This document shows, one piece after another, positions 46,428 to 54,018 of a stretch of 64,000 nt of DNA. Position 1 is the first letter of the stretch; the number at the start of each line of letters is the position of its first letter. The notes beneath the pieces were generated by a model. The model was not told the DNA's origin. It saw nothing but the letters and a program-made list of their open reading frames with translations, and made no database searches. The DNA comes from Alteromonas_E sp965248545 (GTDB taxonomy: Bacteria > Pseudomonadota > Gammaproteobacteria > Enterobacterales > Alteromonadaceae), in NCBI GenBank assembly GCA_965248545.1, contig OZ252110.1, positions 434,001-498,000 of the forward strand, in the 5' to 3' direction. A program made the position numbers and the translations under genes.

Positions 46428-47042
46428 TTAGTTTGCCCGAACGCAATTGTTGTTGAGGTATTCCGTATGGTTGGCAGTCACAACTAGCGAGCGCTGCTTG
46501 GGGCATACATAGCCATACACATCACCATCAAAGTTGCTGTCAACAGCGCTTGCGATTTGTTTAACCGCGGAGGCAATCGTTGTATCGAGTTGGAATTGAT
46601 GTTTGATGACAAAATCTTGGTCAAGGTCCCAAATCACTTGCATACCTTCTTGTTGCGCGTAGCGAGAAATCACCTCACGCAGCGTACTGCCGGCCTTAAA
46701 CGTCCGATATTTCTTTTCGCCAACCCAGCGACCACTGATTGGGCGAGCATCGCTACTCATGGATTGCAAACGCTCGTCGAGACTTTTGTCGTCTTCGCCC
46801 AACTCCATCACAAAATCCCCCATCTCTTCCTTGATAGGATCCACAGAGCTTGCGCGAAACTCTTCATAAAACGCACTCAGTCCAGTCGCAACAGAGCGTT
46901 TAGCTGGGGCTCCCTCAGGCGTCGGTTGCTCGACGGTCTCTTCTTGCAACGTTACCACAATCACAGCTATAACGATTAGAGCGAGTGCTAGCCCTAGGTG
47001 CCTTACCCAGAACATTGTGTTTGAAACATGATTCGTTTTCAT
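46428..47042 (-). CDS. TcpQ-domain single-pass membrane protein
   Basis: One N-terminal membrane segment (LALALIVIAVIVVTL) anchors a periplasmic protein. A charged linker leads to a C-terminal TcpQ-type domain: FKAGSTLREVISRYAQQEGM, VIWDLDQDFVIK, then YVCPKQRSLVVT. TcpQ domains occur in pilus and secretin-associated proteins, but no pilus genes are in the window. ATG 47042 is used; a GTG at 47051 is possible. It lies between glnE (convergent) and the LpxL-type gene (same strand, 59 bp upstream). Confidence 0.8.
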   Translation of the reverse strand: MKTNHVSNTMFWVRHLGLALALIVIAVIVVTLQEETVEQPTPEGAPAKRSVATGLSAFYEEFRASSVDPIKEEMGDFVMELGEDDKSLDERLQSMSSDARPISGRWVGEKKYRTFKAGSTLREVISRYAQQEGMQVIWDLDQDFVIKHQFQLDTTIASAVKQIASAVDSNFDGDVYGYVCPKQRSLVVTANHTEYLNNNCVRAN

Positions 47043-47101
47043 AGCCACCACATGCTTATGCTACAAAAGTAAGTTAATACTAACTTACACATCATTTAAC
47101 G

Positions 47102-48028
47102 TTAATCGTACAAGCTTGGATCAGTTTCCAAAGGTCGTGTCTTATAGCGCTTATGCATCCATAGATAGCTCTCTGGTTGTTCCAGCACCAACTCCTCAAC
47201 TCGCTGATTAAGCTCAATTAACGCTTGTCGATCTTCTTTATCGGCAAATTCTGGCATTGGTGGATAACATTTTACCACGTACCCAGTTTTGGTGTACTGA
47301 GAGGTAATCATCAAAGGGACACAATCCGCTCGCCGCGCAAACATAAGTGTAGCTGTTGTTGTGGCTGTTTGCTCAACCCCAGCAAATGGCACAAAGGTAC
47401 TCTGCAGCCGCCCGTAATCCTGATCAGGTAAATACAAGCACAACTCACCTTCTGACAGCGCCTCTATTAGCGCTTTCGCGTTGCGTTTGTGAATCATGTA
47501 TTTGTTTGAGCGATTGCGTCCGTGATACTGGAGGTAATCCATCAATGGATTGTTGTGTTTACGATAAAACGCAATACTGGGATGCGCGTAGCCCATGATC
47601 CGACACGCTAGCTCGAGGTTCATGTTGTGTAAGGCAAGCCCAAACACCCCTTTTCCCTGTTTTAATACCGCTTCCACATGTTCAAAGCCTTCGACTTTAC
47701 CAATGCGGCGAATTCTCCATGCCGGTGCCCACCAACCCAGTGCAGTCTCAAAAATTGCCATGCCCGCGCAATCTAAATGTTTCGCAAGTAGTGCTTCTCG
47801 TTCAGAGTCAGTCATTTTAGGCCAAGTCAGCGCCAAGTTCCGACGCGCGACCGCCACGCGTTTTTTGGCGAGCTTTTTCAACAACCAAGCGTTTCCCTTC
47901 GCCAATACACGCAAAATCGGCAGTGGCAGCCAACTAATGAGGTACAAGAACAATACACCGAGCCAGATTAACCAGAATTTAGGCAGTAAAAACCGCCATT
48001 CGAAACGGGGAGCTATAATTTTTGACAC
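47102..48028 (-). CDS. LpxL/LpxM-type lipid A acyltransferase
   Basis: Late acyltransferase adding a secondary acyl chain to Kdo2-lipid A from acyl-ACP. One N-terminal membrane helix (residues 17-40) is followed by the catalytic HX4E motif HNMNLE (His134, Glu139), and then LPDQDYGRLQSTFVPFAG, a conserved substrate-binding segment. The end YLWMHKRYKTRP is typical. The start at GTG 48028 has no strong ribosome site. LpxL fits better than LpxM because of the Glu in the HX4(D/E) motif, but this is not decisive. Confidence 0.92.
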   Translation of the reverse strand: MSKIIAPRFEWRFLLPKFWLIWLGVLFLYLISWLPLPILRVLAKGNAWLLKKLAKKRVAVARRNLALTWPKMTDSEREALLAKHLDCAGMAIFETALGWWAPAWRIRRIGKVEGFEHVEAVLKQGKGVFGLALHNMNLELACRIMGYAHPSIAFYRKHNNPLMDYLQYHGRNRSNKYMIHKRNAKALIEALSEGELCLYLPDQDYGRLQSTFVPFAGVEQTATTTATLMFARRADCVPLMITSQYTKTGYVVKCYPPMPEFADKEDRQALIELNQRVEELVLEQPESYLWMHKRYKTRPLETDPSLYD

Positions 48029-48197
48029 GTAGGACTTTGTTTTATGTGATTACCTCGACCTAGAATAACACGAATGCGGGGCCCTGTTGACCATTCCCAT
48101 TGACATGGCAATTGGGGCATAGATTTTTGACAAATGTTCGCAAAATCATTCTTTTACTGCTTAAATGTGATCATCTTTGTGCTAACCATGTTGTGAA

Positions 48198-50528
48198 ATG
48201 GCGCTCCAACCTGAACTACTACTCGAGATGTTGAACAAATCTGCCTCAGGGATCCTAATGGTGGATAGGCAGGGGACCATTACGTACTGCACGCCTCACG
48301 TTAATCAACTCTTTGGCTATTCGGAAAACGCCTTGCTGGGCTCCGCTATCGAGCGACTAGTGCCGTTAGAAGCGCGAGAACATCACAAAAACCATGTTTC
48401 GGATGCATTCAATAGGAGCATTAGCCGTGATATGGGAGACGGCAACAGCTTTCCTGCACAGCATGCTGACGGTCATATTTTTTATATCAGCGTCAACCTT
48501 ACCCCGAGTGATGATGGTCAACACATGTTTGTGACGGTAACCGAGACTACCCGTCATATTTCAGCCCAACAAGAAGCACAGAAGCGCATTGAGCGGGTTC
48601 AAATGCTGCTGGAAACAACCAGTAACATCGCGCGTTTAGGCGTTTGGGAGCTCGACTTAGTCAGAGACAAGCTGTGGTGGTCTGACGAAGTGTACCGGAT
48701 TCATGAACTCCCCTTGGGCGCAAAAGTCGACGTTGAGAATGCAATTAACTTTTATGCGCCTGAAGCAAGGCCGATTATCACCGCCGCGGTAGAAGAAGGT
48801 ATTCAGGCGGGTACTCCTTGGGATGAAAAGCTCCCCTTCATTACCGCCAAAGGTAAGCAAATCTGGGTTCGCGCGGTAGGCTATGCCGAATATAACGACG
48901 GCGAACCCGTTGCATTGCGCGGGGCATTTCAAGACATCACTGATTTAAAACAGGCAGAACAAGAAGCGATCGCTGCAAACGCGGCAAAGAGTGAATTCTT
49001 AGCGAACATGAGTCACGAAATCAGAACACCTCTTAACGGTGTTCTGGGTATCAATCAATTACTCATGAACACTGAGCTCGACGATAAGCAACGCGAATAT
49101 GCAGAACTGATCACCGCTAGCGGAAAAAGTCTACTCGCCATCATCAATGACATTTTGGACATGTCCAAAATTGAAGCGGGACAATTGGTTATTCACCCGA
49201 AAACCTTTAATTTGCGTGAGACAGTGACGCAGTTGGTCGAAACCACTGAATTGCAAATTAAAGAGCAAGGTAAACCGATACGTGTAGCGCTAAGTTTCAG
49301 TGAAGATATTGCAGCCTTTGTCGAAACCGATCCCGACCGATTAAAGCAAATTTTATCCAACATGCTATCCAATGCGCTAAAATTTACTGAGTCTGGGATC
49401 ATCCAAGTCAATGTAGAGCTAGCAGCGCATAAATTGTTGTTTCGCGTCAGTGACACTGGAATAGGTATTGCGCAAACTGACCTAGAGGCCCTTTTTGACA
49501 AATTTACCCAAGTGGACGGTAGCTCGACCAGAGCTGCAGGAGGAACGGGCCTGGGGTTGTCAATATGCCGAGATCTTGTGCAGCTTCTTGACGGTGAAAT
49601 TGGTGTCGAGAGCCAAGTCAAAAAAGGAACGACATTCTTTTTTGATATCCCTTACGTCGCCAAAGACGATGACTTCGATATGAGCGTACCGCTCGTTGCA
49701 CTGAATGTTATGTTGGTATGCAACCATCCAGAAGTGATAGACCAATGGAAAGAAACCGCCTCGATTCACGAATTACATATACATGAAACCCATTCCGCTC
49801 CGGAAGCATTGAAAAAGCTTCAGGCACTGGACGACATCTCTAGCATCGATGCAGTGGTGGTCTACGATGACTTACCTGGCATGAGTGGTATCGAATTTGT
49901 AAAAGTCTTGCGTCAGCGAGACGCCTTTTACAACATGTCAGTGTTTTTCGTCGATCGTCGGTTTATTAGCGGCAACCTCGAACTCTGTGAACAACTTGGC
50001 CTAAATGGTTACTTCAGCGAAGATGAAAGTTTAAACGACATCGTCAACACACTACACGGCAATGAAACGGATGTACTCGGCGACGAAGTCGGAGCCACAC
50101 GCCCTGTTACAGACTCTGCCACAGACCGATACATCGCCGACGGTGAGCGCTATAAAAAATACGTGTTATTAGTAGAAGACAATGAAATAAATCAACTGGT
50201 CGCTCAAGACATGCTAGTGAACTTAGGTTGCCATGTAGAAATAGCAGGCAATGGACTCGAAGCGGTTAATATGATTCAAGCGAGCCCAAGGCGCTATGCC
50301 ATGGTGTTGATGGATTGCCAAATGCCGGTTATGGATGGCTTTGAAGCGACCGAGAAACTGCGAGAGTTGACCGAACAAAGCAACCCCGATTTGCCGATTA
50401 TCGCCTTAACCGCGAATGCAATGGACCAAGACGTAATTCGCTGTTTTGAAGCGGGTATGAACGATCATATTGCTAAACCGGTCAACCTCGACGCGCTTCG
50501 TCACGCAATTGAACGCTGGACCGATTAG
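48198..50528 (+). CDS. Hybrid sensor histidine kinase with pseudo-receiver
   Basis: A 776-aa cytoplasmic sensor without membrane helices. PAS 1 lies at residues 5-120 and PAS 2 at 135-255. The HisKA box is NMSHEIRTPLNG (His273). The ATPase domain has the N box LSNMLSNALKF, the G1 box DTGIGIA and the G2 box GGTGLGLSICR. A degenerate receiver covers roughly 500-630, where the acceptor Asp is replaced by Tyr (VVVYDDLPGMSG). A complete receiver ends the protein, with VEDNEIN and phospho-acceptor Asp706 in LMDCQMPVMDG. It resembles BarA/TorS-like hybrids without a Hpt domain, so it needs a separate phosphotransfer partner. Signal unknown. Confidence 0.92.
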   Translation: MALQPELLLEMLNKSASGILMVDRQGTITYCTPHVNQLFGYSENALLGSAIERLVPLEAREHHKNHVSDAFNRSISRDMGDGNSFPAQHADGHIFYISVNLTPSDDGQHMFVTVTETTRHISAQQEAQKRIERVQMLLETTSNIARLGVWELDLVRDKLWWSDEVYRIHELPLGAKVDVENAINFYAPEARPIITAAVEEGIQAGTPWDEKLPFITAKGKQIWVRAVGYAEYNDGEPVALRGAFQDITDLKQAEQEAIAANAAKSEFLANMSHEIRTPLNGVLGINQLLMNTELDDKQREYAELITASGKSLLAIINDILDMSKIEAGQLVIHPKTFNLRETVTQLVETTELQIKEQGKPIRVALSFSEDIAAFVETDPDRLKQILSNMLSNALKFTESGIIQVNVELAAHKLLFRVSDTGIGIAQTDLEALFDKFTQVDGSSTRAAGGTGLGLSICRDLVQLLDGEIGVESQVKKGTTFFFDIPYVAKDDDFDMSVPLVALNVMLVCNHPEVIDQWKETASIHELHIHETHSAPEALKKLQALDDISSIDAVVVYDDLPGMSGIEFVKVLRQRDAFYNMSVFFVDRRFISGNLELCEQLGLNGYFSEDESLNDIVNTLHGNETDVLGDEVGATRPVTDSATDRYIADGERYKKYVLLVEDNEINQLVAQDMLVNLGCHVEIAGNGLEAVNMIQASPRRYAMVLMDCQMPVMDGFEATEKLRELTEQSNPDLPIIALTANAMDQDVIRCFEAGMNDHIAKPVNLDALRHAIERWTD

Positions 50529-50545
50529 CTCGCGAGTCACATCAC

Positions 50546-50803
50546 TCAGTATTGGTCATTGATCGCTTTTAGTTTTTTCTCGAAGGCTTCAAGGCTGGCA
50601 GCCGCCTCGTAATCAAAGTGGTATTGATTGTGAAAGCCAAATCGCAACTTTACGAGTGCATCTTCGATAAATACAGTATAGCCATCAAAATCGGTATAAG
50701 CTTTAACACCACCAAGATGATATTCATTGTCTTGTTGCTCTCCGTGTTGACGAATTTTATCGAACACCGTGAGAATAAACTGACTATCAACTTCATTTTT
50801 CAT
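50546..50803 (-). CDS. Small DUF3081-like protein
   Basis: An 85-aa cytoplasmic protein. I choose the internal ATG at about 50803, with GGGAG upstream, rather than the longer frame to 50950, whose N-terminal part has no coding character and would overlap the next gene. HLGGVKAYTDFDGYTVFIED and FHNQYHFDYEAAASLEAF resemble the DUF3081 family of gammaproteobacteria, as far as I recall it. Function unknown. Confidence 0.7.
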   Translation of the reverse strand: MKNEVDSQFILTVFDKIRQHGEQQDNEYHLGGVKAYTDFDGYTVFIEDALVKLRFGFHNQYHFDYEAAASLEAFEKKLKAINDQY

Positions 50804-50888
50804 ACGAGACTCCCATCTTAAACTCGATCCTAAGCGCTGTTTGGTTATACAGCGCGCAAGGTGGGTTAGTTCAGTCGGTAGTATTGTA

Positions 50889-51443
50889 CTAGTTAAAGTT
50901 GTAGCGAAAGCCAATATAGGCAGCATTTGACGAAAAACTGTCTTCGCCAAACACGTGCTCCACTTCTATTCTTACCATGGTATTGAGTCCAACATACCAG
51001 TCGAAACCGAGACCAACCATACCACCGAGTATCCCATCGTCGTAAGCTTCGAGCGCACAACCAACACATTCAGATTCTGGTTCTCTAAACCCAGTAAGGT
51101 CAGCACGCATCACACCTAATCGGTAAAACAATTCCCCTTGGCGAGAAGACGCTTTTCCCAACACCGATAAGAATAGCGCATCGCCCTCTAACCCATCGAG
51201 CAGATTTGCACTGGCCGCCTCATCATCCGCGATACGTTGAAAGCCACCTTCAATATACCATTGCGGATGGATTTCATGACCAAGCGCTAATTTATATGCC
51301 GGACTGCCCGCGGAGTACTGGGCAAATTCCGAATCTGCGTAACCAGCACTGATAACGCCATACATGCGCTCAGTCGCGGAAACCGCAGTCGTTGCACTTA
51401 GCAGTAATGTCGCAATGCCTAATTTTTGGAAAATGTGCTTCAT
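50889..51443 (-). CDS. Small outer-membrane beta-barrel protein
   Basis: A 184-aa protein: signal peptide (LGIATLLLSATTAVSA), then eight or so amphipathic strands and the end AAYIGFRYNFN, typical of OmpA/OmpX-like eight-stranded barrels. A Cys pair in ECVGCALEAYDD may form a disulfide in a loop. The ribosome site AAAGGAA supports ATG 51443. It follows the larger outer-membrane protein on the same strand with only 9 bp between, so the two are probably one operon. Confidence 0.82.
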   Translation of the reverse strand: MKHIFQKLGIATLLLSATTAVSATERMYGVISAGYADSEFAQYSAGSPAYKLALGHEIHPQWYIEGGFQRIADDEAASANLLDGLEGDALFLSVLGKASSRQGELFYRLGVMRADLTGFREPESECVGCALEAYDDGILGGMVGLGFDWYVGLNTMVRIEVEHVFGEDSFSSNAAYIGFRYNFN

Positions 51444-51452
51444 AGCATTCCT

Positions 51453-52703
51453 TTAAAAATAATATTCCAATGTAAACTGAATAAAGTCTTCCCGACGCAA
51501 AAAGTAAAGAGGGTCGGTAACAACGTCCGTCGCGAAGAAGTACGCGTCAAGTTTCCATCGCCACTGGTCAGTCATACGACTGGAAGCTTCAATAAAACCA
51601 GTATAGCTAGAGGAATTATCCAAGTCTTGTACCATTCCAATTAAAAACTCCGTACCGTCAATATCATTGACGACCAACCGGAACCCCAACATGAGATCGT
51701 TTTGGCCAAACACAAATGGCGCGTTATCCCGCTCATCAAATTGATATTCCATCAGCCAACCAAGGTCATAAGCGGAATTAAATAGCCCAACATGGGTGTA
51801 CTCGAAACCTAATACAGCAGCAAAAAACTCATCTTTGACGATCGGCTGTAGCGACAACGGTACGTTGAGCAAATCATCTTTTCGATAGATACCCTCAAAC
51901 TTCAAAAGCCAAGCATCTACTACTGCTAATGCATCAATACCGACCTGCTGGATTTGAGAGTAGTAAGGCCTAAGAACAGGTTGGCCAGTCTGGGGATCTA
52001 GCGACTGCGCCAGCAACGGATCGCGGTTAGTGCCGTCAAAATAAGACACGCCCAAATCCCAATCACCAAGCGTATGCTGCCAACGCAACGCATAGTCAAT
52101 GTGTTGCTCTTCATTGTCTGAAGCAAATAGCGGGTTATCGTTATCAATTTCAAAAGGCGGGGTAATACGTCCTTCCACACCTGCGAAGGTACGTTCTCTA
52201 AAATACGGGAGAATAAAGGCTGAAACTCGCCCATACTCTGAAAAGTAGGAGGCCGATAACATTGGTTGTCCGAGCTTATCTTCACCATCTACAGCCTCAA
52301 CCAAATCAGTTTGATTAATCACGTCAACCAAATGTAGAGACTCTGTTTGCCCCCAAAAAACTTTACTAACACCTGCCAAGAATTCCCAATCTCTGGATTG
52401 ATGTAGCCAATGTAATTCCCTAACGTCAGCGTGAGACCTTTCGCTATCGTGCTGATCGAGGCGACCAAACGGCTTGATGACAAGCCGATCATCGCCGTCG
52501 TTCCAGCTATAGTAAAACTCCGGTGCGAGATACAGTGAACTTTGTCCGCGCTCCTGTGTGGGCAACAGTGGATCTTCGAAGAAGTAGCGCTGCTCAATTC
52601 CAGCTTCACCGGCAATTTCAAATTCAATGGCCCTCACTGTTGAACTAAGAAGCGCACCGAACAGCCCCGCCAATAATACCGTTGTTAACTTCCTTGTGTG
52701 CAT
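51453..52703 (-). CDS. Outer-membrane porin-like protein (DUF1302/alginate-export-like)
   Basis: From ATG 52703, which has AAGGG upstream, the protein has a signal peptide (VLLAGLFGALLSSTVRA) and a long series of amphipathic strands ending in FIQFTLEYYF, the aromatic end of a barrel. DVRELHWLHQSRDWEFLAGVSKVFWG resembles strands in large porins encoded next to outer-membrane lipoprotein-sorting genes. It starts 14 bp after the LolA-like gene, so it belongs to that operon. Substrate unknown. Confidence 0.78.
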   Translation of the reverse strand: MHTRKLTTVLLAGLFGALLSSTVRAIEFEIAGEAGIEQRYFFEDPLLPTQERGQSSLYLAPEFYYSWNDGDDRLVIKPFGRLDQHDSERSHADVRELHWLHQSRDWEFLAGVSKVFWGQTESLHLVDVINQTDLVEAVDGEDKLGQPMLSASYFSEYGRVSAFILPYFRERTFAGVEGRITPPFEIDNDNPLFASDNEEQHIDYALRWQHTLGDWDLGVSYFDGTNRDPLLAQSLDPQTGQPVLRPYYSQIQQVGIDALAVVDAWLLKFEGIYRKDDLLNVPLSLQPIVKDEFFAAVLGFEYTHVGLFNSAYDLGWLMEYQFDERDNAPFVFGQNDLMLGFRLVVNDIDGTEFLIGMVQDLDNSSSYTGFIEASSRMTDQWRWKLDAYFFATDVVTDPLYFLRREDFIQFTLEYYF

Positions 52704-52716
52704 TGCAGTGTTACCC

Positions 52717-53523
52717 TTATCGTGCATTGCGCAGCTTATTACTGTCAAAGTCACCATCCTCAAGACCTACGTCAAACTCGATACTATCAACCAGTAATTC
52801 GGTGCTTTTACCGGTCTGCTCATTGATCATCTCACTGCGATGAGCACGCCAGAATTTATCTTTATAGAGTTTGTAATCGTCCAAGGTCAGCGTTTTAAGC
52901 AAGCTATCTTTGCGGTCGTAAAATTGAATCTGCAACACATAAAAATGCTCTTTATCAATCCATACTTGTTGACGCGTATAACCGGAGTTGCGGTCGAGCG
53001 GTTTCTGCTCCACGACATGCGCATCGCGTCCTCCGATGGTGTCATCATTCAGGTAACTAAATTCGTACTTTTCAAGTTCAAATGAGGTCATGTCTTCAAA
53101 TGCAAATTCACTCCCCATGAATGGACCCGATTTGTTTTTCGAGTTTATTCGCTTGACGCGCTTGAGCGCGGGTAGGTATATCCACTGAAGGTCTGGCTCC
53201 AGCGCTTTTGAAAAGCTTAAAAATGCTGTCCCACTGACGTCCCTCGGGCGATCAAATATGGTCAGCGCTTTATCACCGTCATTTTCAACCTCTAGCGACT
53301 TAACGCGTAACTCCCGAACAGACTCCTGTCCCTGCGCATTACGCAAAATCATTCGCATCTCAGCTTCGGTATCTCCCCAACCCGTATCGGCGGCTTTGCG
53401 CGCTTGAGATATTTCCATGCCACGCTGCGCATCAGCTGAAGCCATTTGGGTAAACGCGCAACAAGAGATAAACAACAAGCCCCAGTGCGCGATTCGCATC
53501 TTAGATTTGAAACTACCCCTCAT
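52717..53523 (-). CDS. LolA-like outer-membrane lipoprotein-sorting protein
   Basis: Signal peptide (GLLFISCCAFTQMASA), then a LolA/LppX-like fold: DLQWIYLPALKRVKRI, NKSGPFMGSEFAFEDM, and RQQVWIDKEHFYVLQIQFYD. Members are usually encoded with an RND-type MMPL exporter and a porin-like protein; here the porin-like gene follows, but no exporter is adjacent. Strong SD AAGGAG precedes ATG 53523. Probably carries a hydrophobic cargo across the periplasm. Confidence 0.85.
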   Translation of the reverse strand: MRGSFKSKMRIAHWGLLFISCCAFTQMASADAQRGMEISQARKAADTGWGDTEAEMRMILRNAQGQESVRELRVKSLEVENDGDKALTIFDRPRDVSGTAFLSFSKALEPDLQWIYLPALKRVKRINSKNKSGPFMGSEFAFEDMTSFELEKYEFSYLNDDTIGGRDAHVVEQKPLDRNSGYTRQQVWIDKEHFYVLQIQFYDRKDSLLKTLTLDDYKLYKDKFWRAHRSEMINEQTGKSTELLVDSIEFDVGLEDGDFDSNKLRNAR

Positions 53524-53964
53524 TTCTCACTCCTTATAGATGTGCAGGCTGTGCCCTTACACCGGTCATCTACCTATAATTCAGTACTAATAATAACGGC
53601 TAAAGCACCAATATGCTGAGGAATTAAGCGGATTTTAGGTATTCTTGAACGGGTTAAGGTGTCTGCAATTAAACCTTTAGCGTCAATAAACCATCTAAAT
53701 AAGAAGGATTTAGCGTGTTTTCGACCGACAATCTTGTCAATCATTAAGCACTTTGAGTCTTATGTCGCGGCTCCAATTGAGCGAATGGTGACAACAAATT
53801 CCCCAAACAATTTGGAAATTTCGCGTAACAGAACACTTACAACAGTATAAGAATTAATACTCACGTATCTCTTTCAATACAACCATAATCCAAACAAATC
53901 AATAAGTTACACCTTTCCTCGCTAGAATTCTCGTAACAAACTTTGAACAATTCTTTAGCAAGTT

Positions 53965-53995
53965 TTGATCTTTCCAGAAATTGCGCTAGTATATA
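53965..53995 (+). promoter_or_regulatory. Candidate sigma-70 promoter of fadE
   Basis: TTGATC (53965-53970) and AGTATA (53988-53993) are 17 bp apart; TATATA at 53990 overlaps. Transcription would begin near 54000, within the FadR-like site. Confidence 0.4.
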
Positions 53996-54000
53996 TCCAC

Positions 54001-54017
54001 AACTGGTCAGATGAGCG
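54001..54017 (+). promoter_or_regulatory. FadR-like operator
   Basis: AACTGGTCAGATGAGCG keeps the left half of the FadR palindrome (core TGGTCnGACCA), with two mismatches in the right half. It sits just downstream of the candidate -10 and directly before the fadE start, a typical repressor position. FadR itself is not in the window. Confidence 0.4.
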
Positions 54018-54018
54018 G

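Larger units (their letters stand above)
53524..54018. other. Divergent regulatory region upstream of fadE
   Basis: About 495 bp between the LolA-like operon and fadE, with short open frames only. The fadE promoter and a FadR-like operator lie in its right end; the rest is AT-rich and shows no gene. Confidence 0.6.

Noticed and set aside
53659..53850. A 63-codon frame upstream of fadE
   Set aside because: Starts at GTG with no SD, and the protein has no recognisable pattern.
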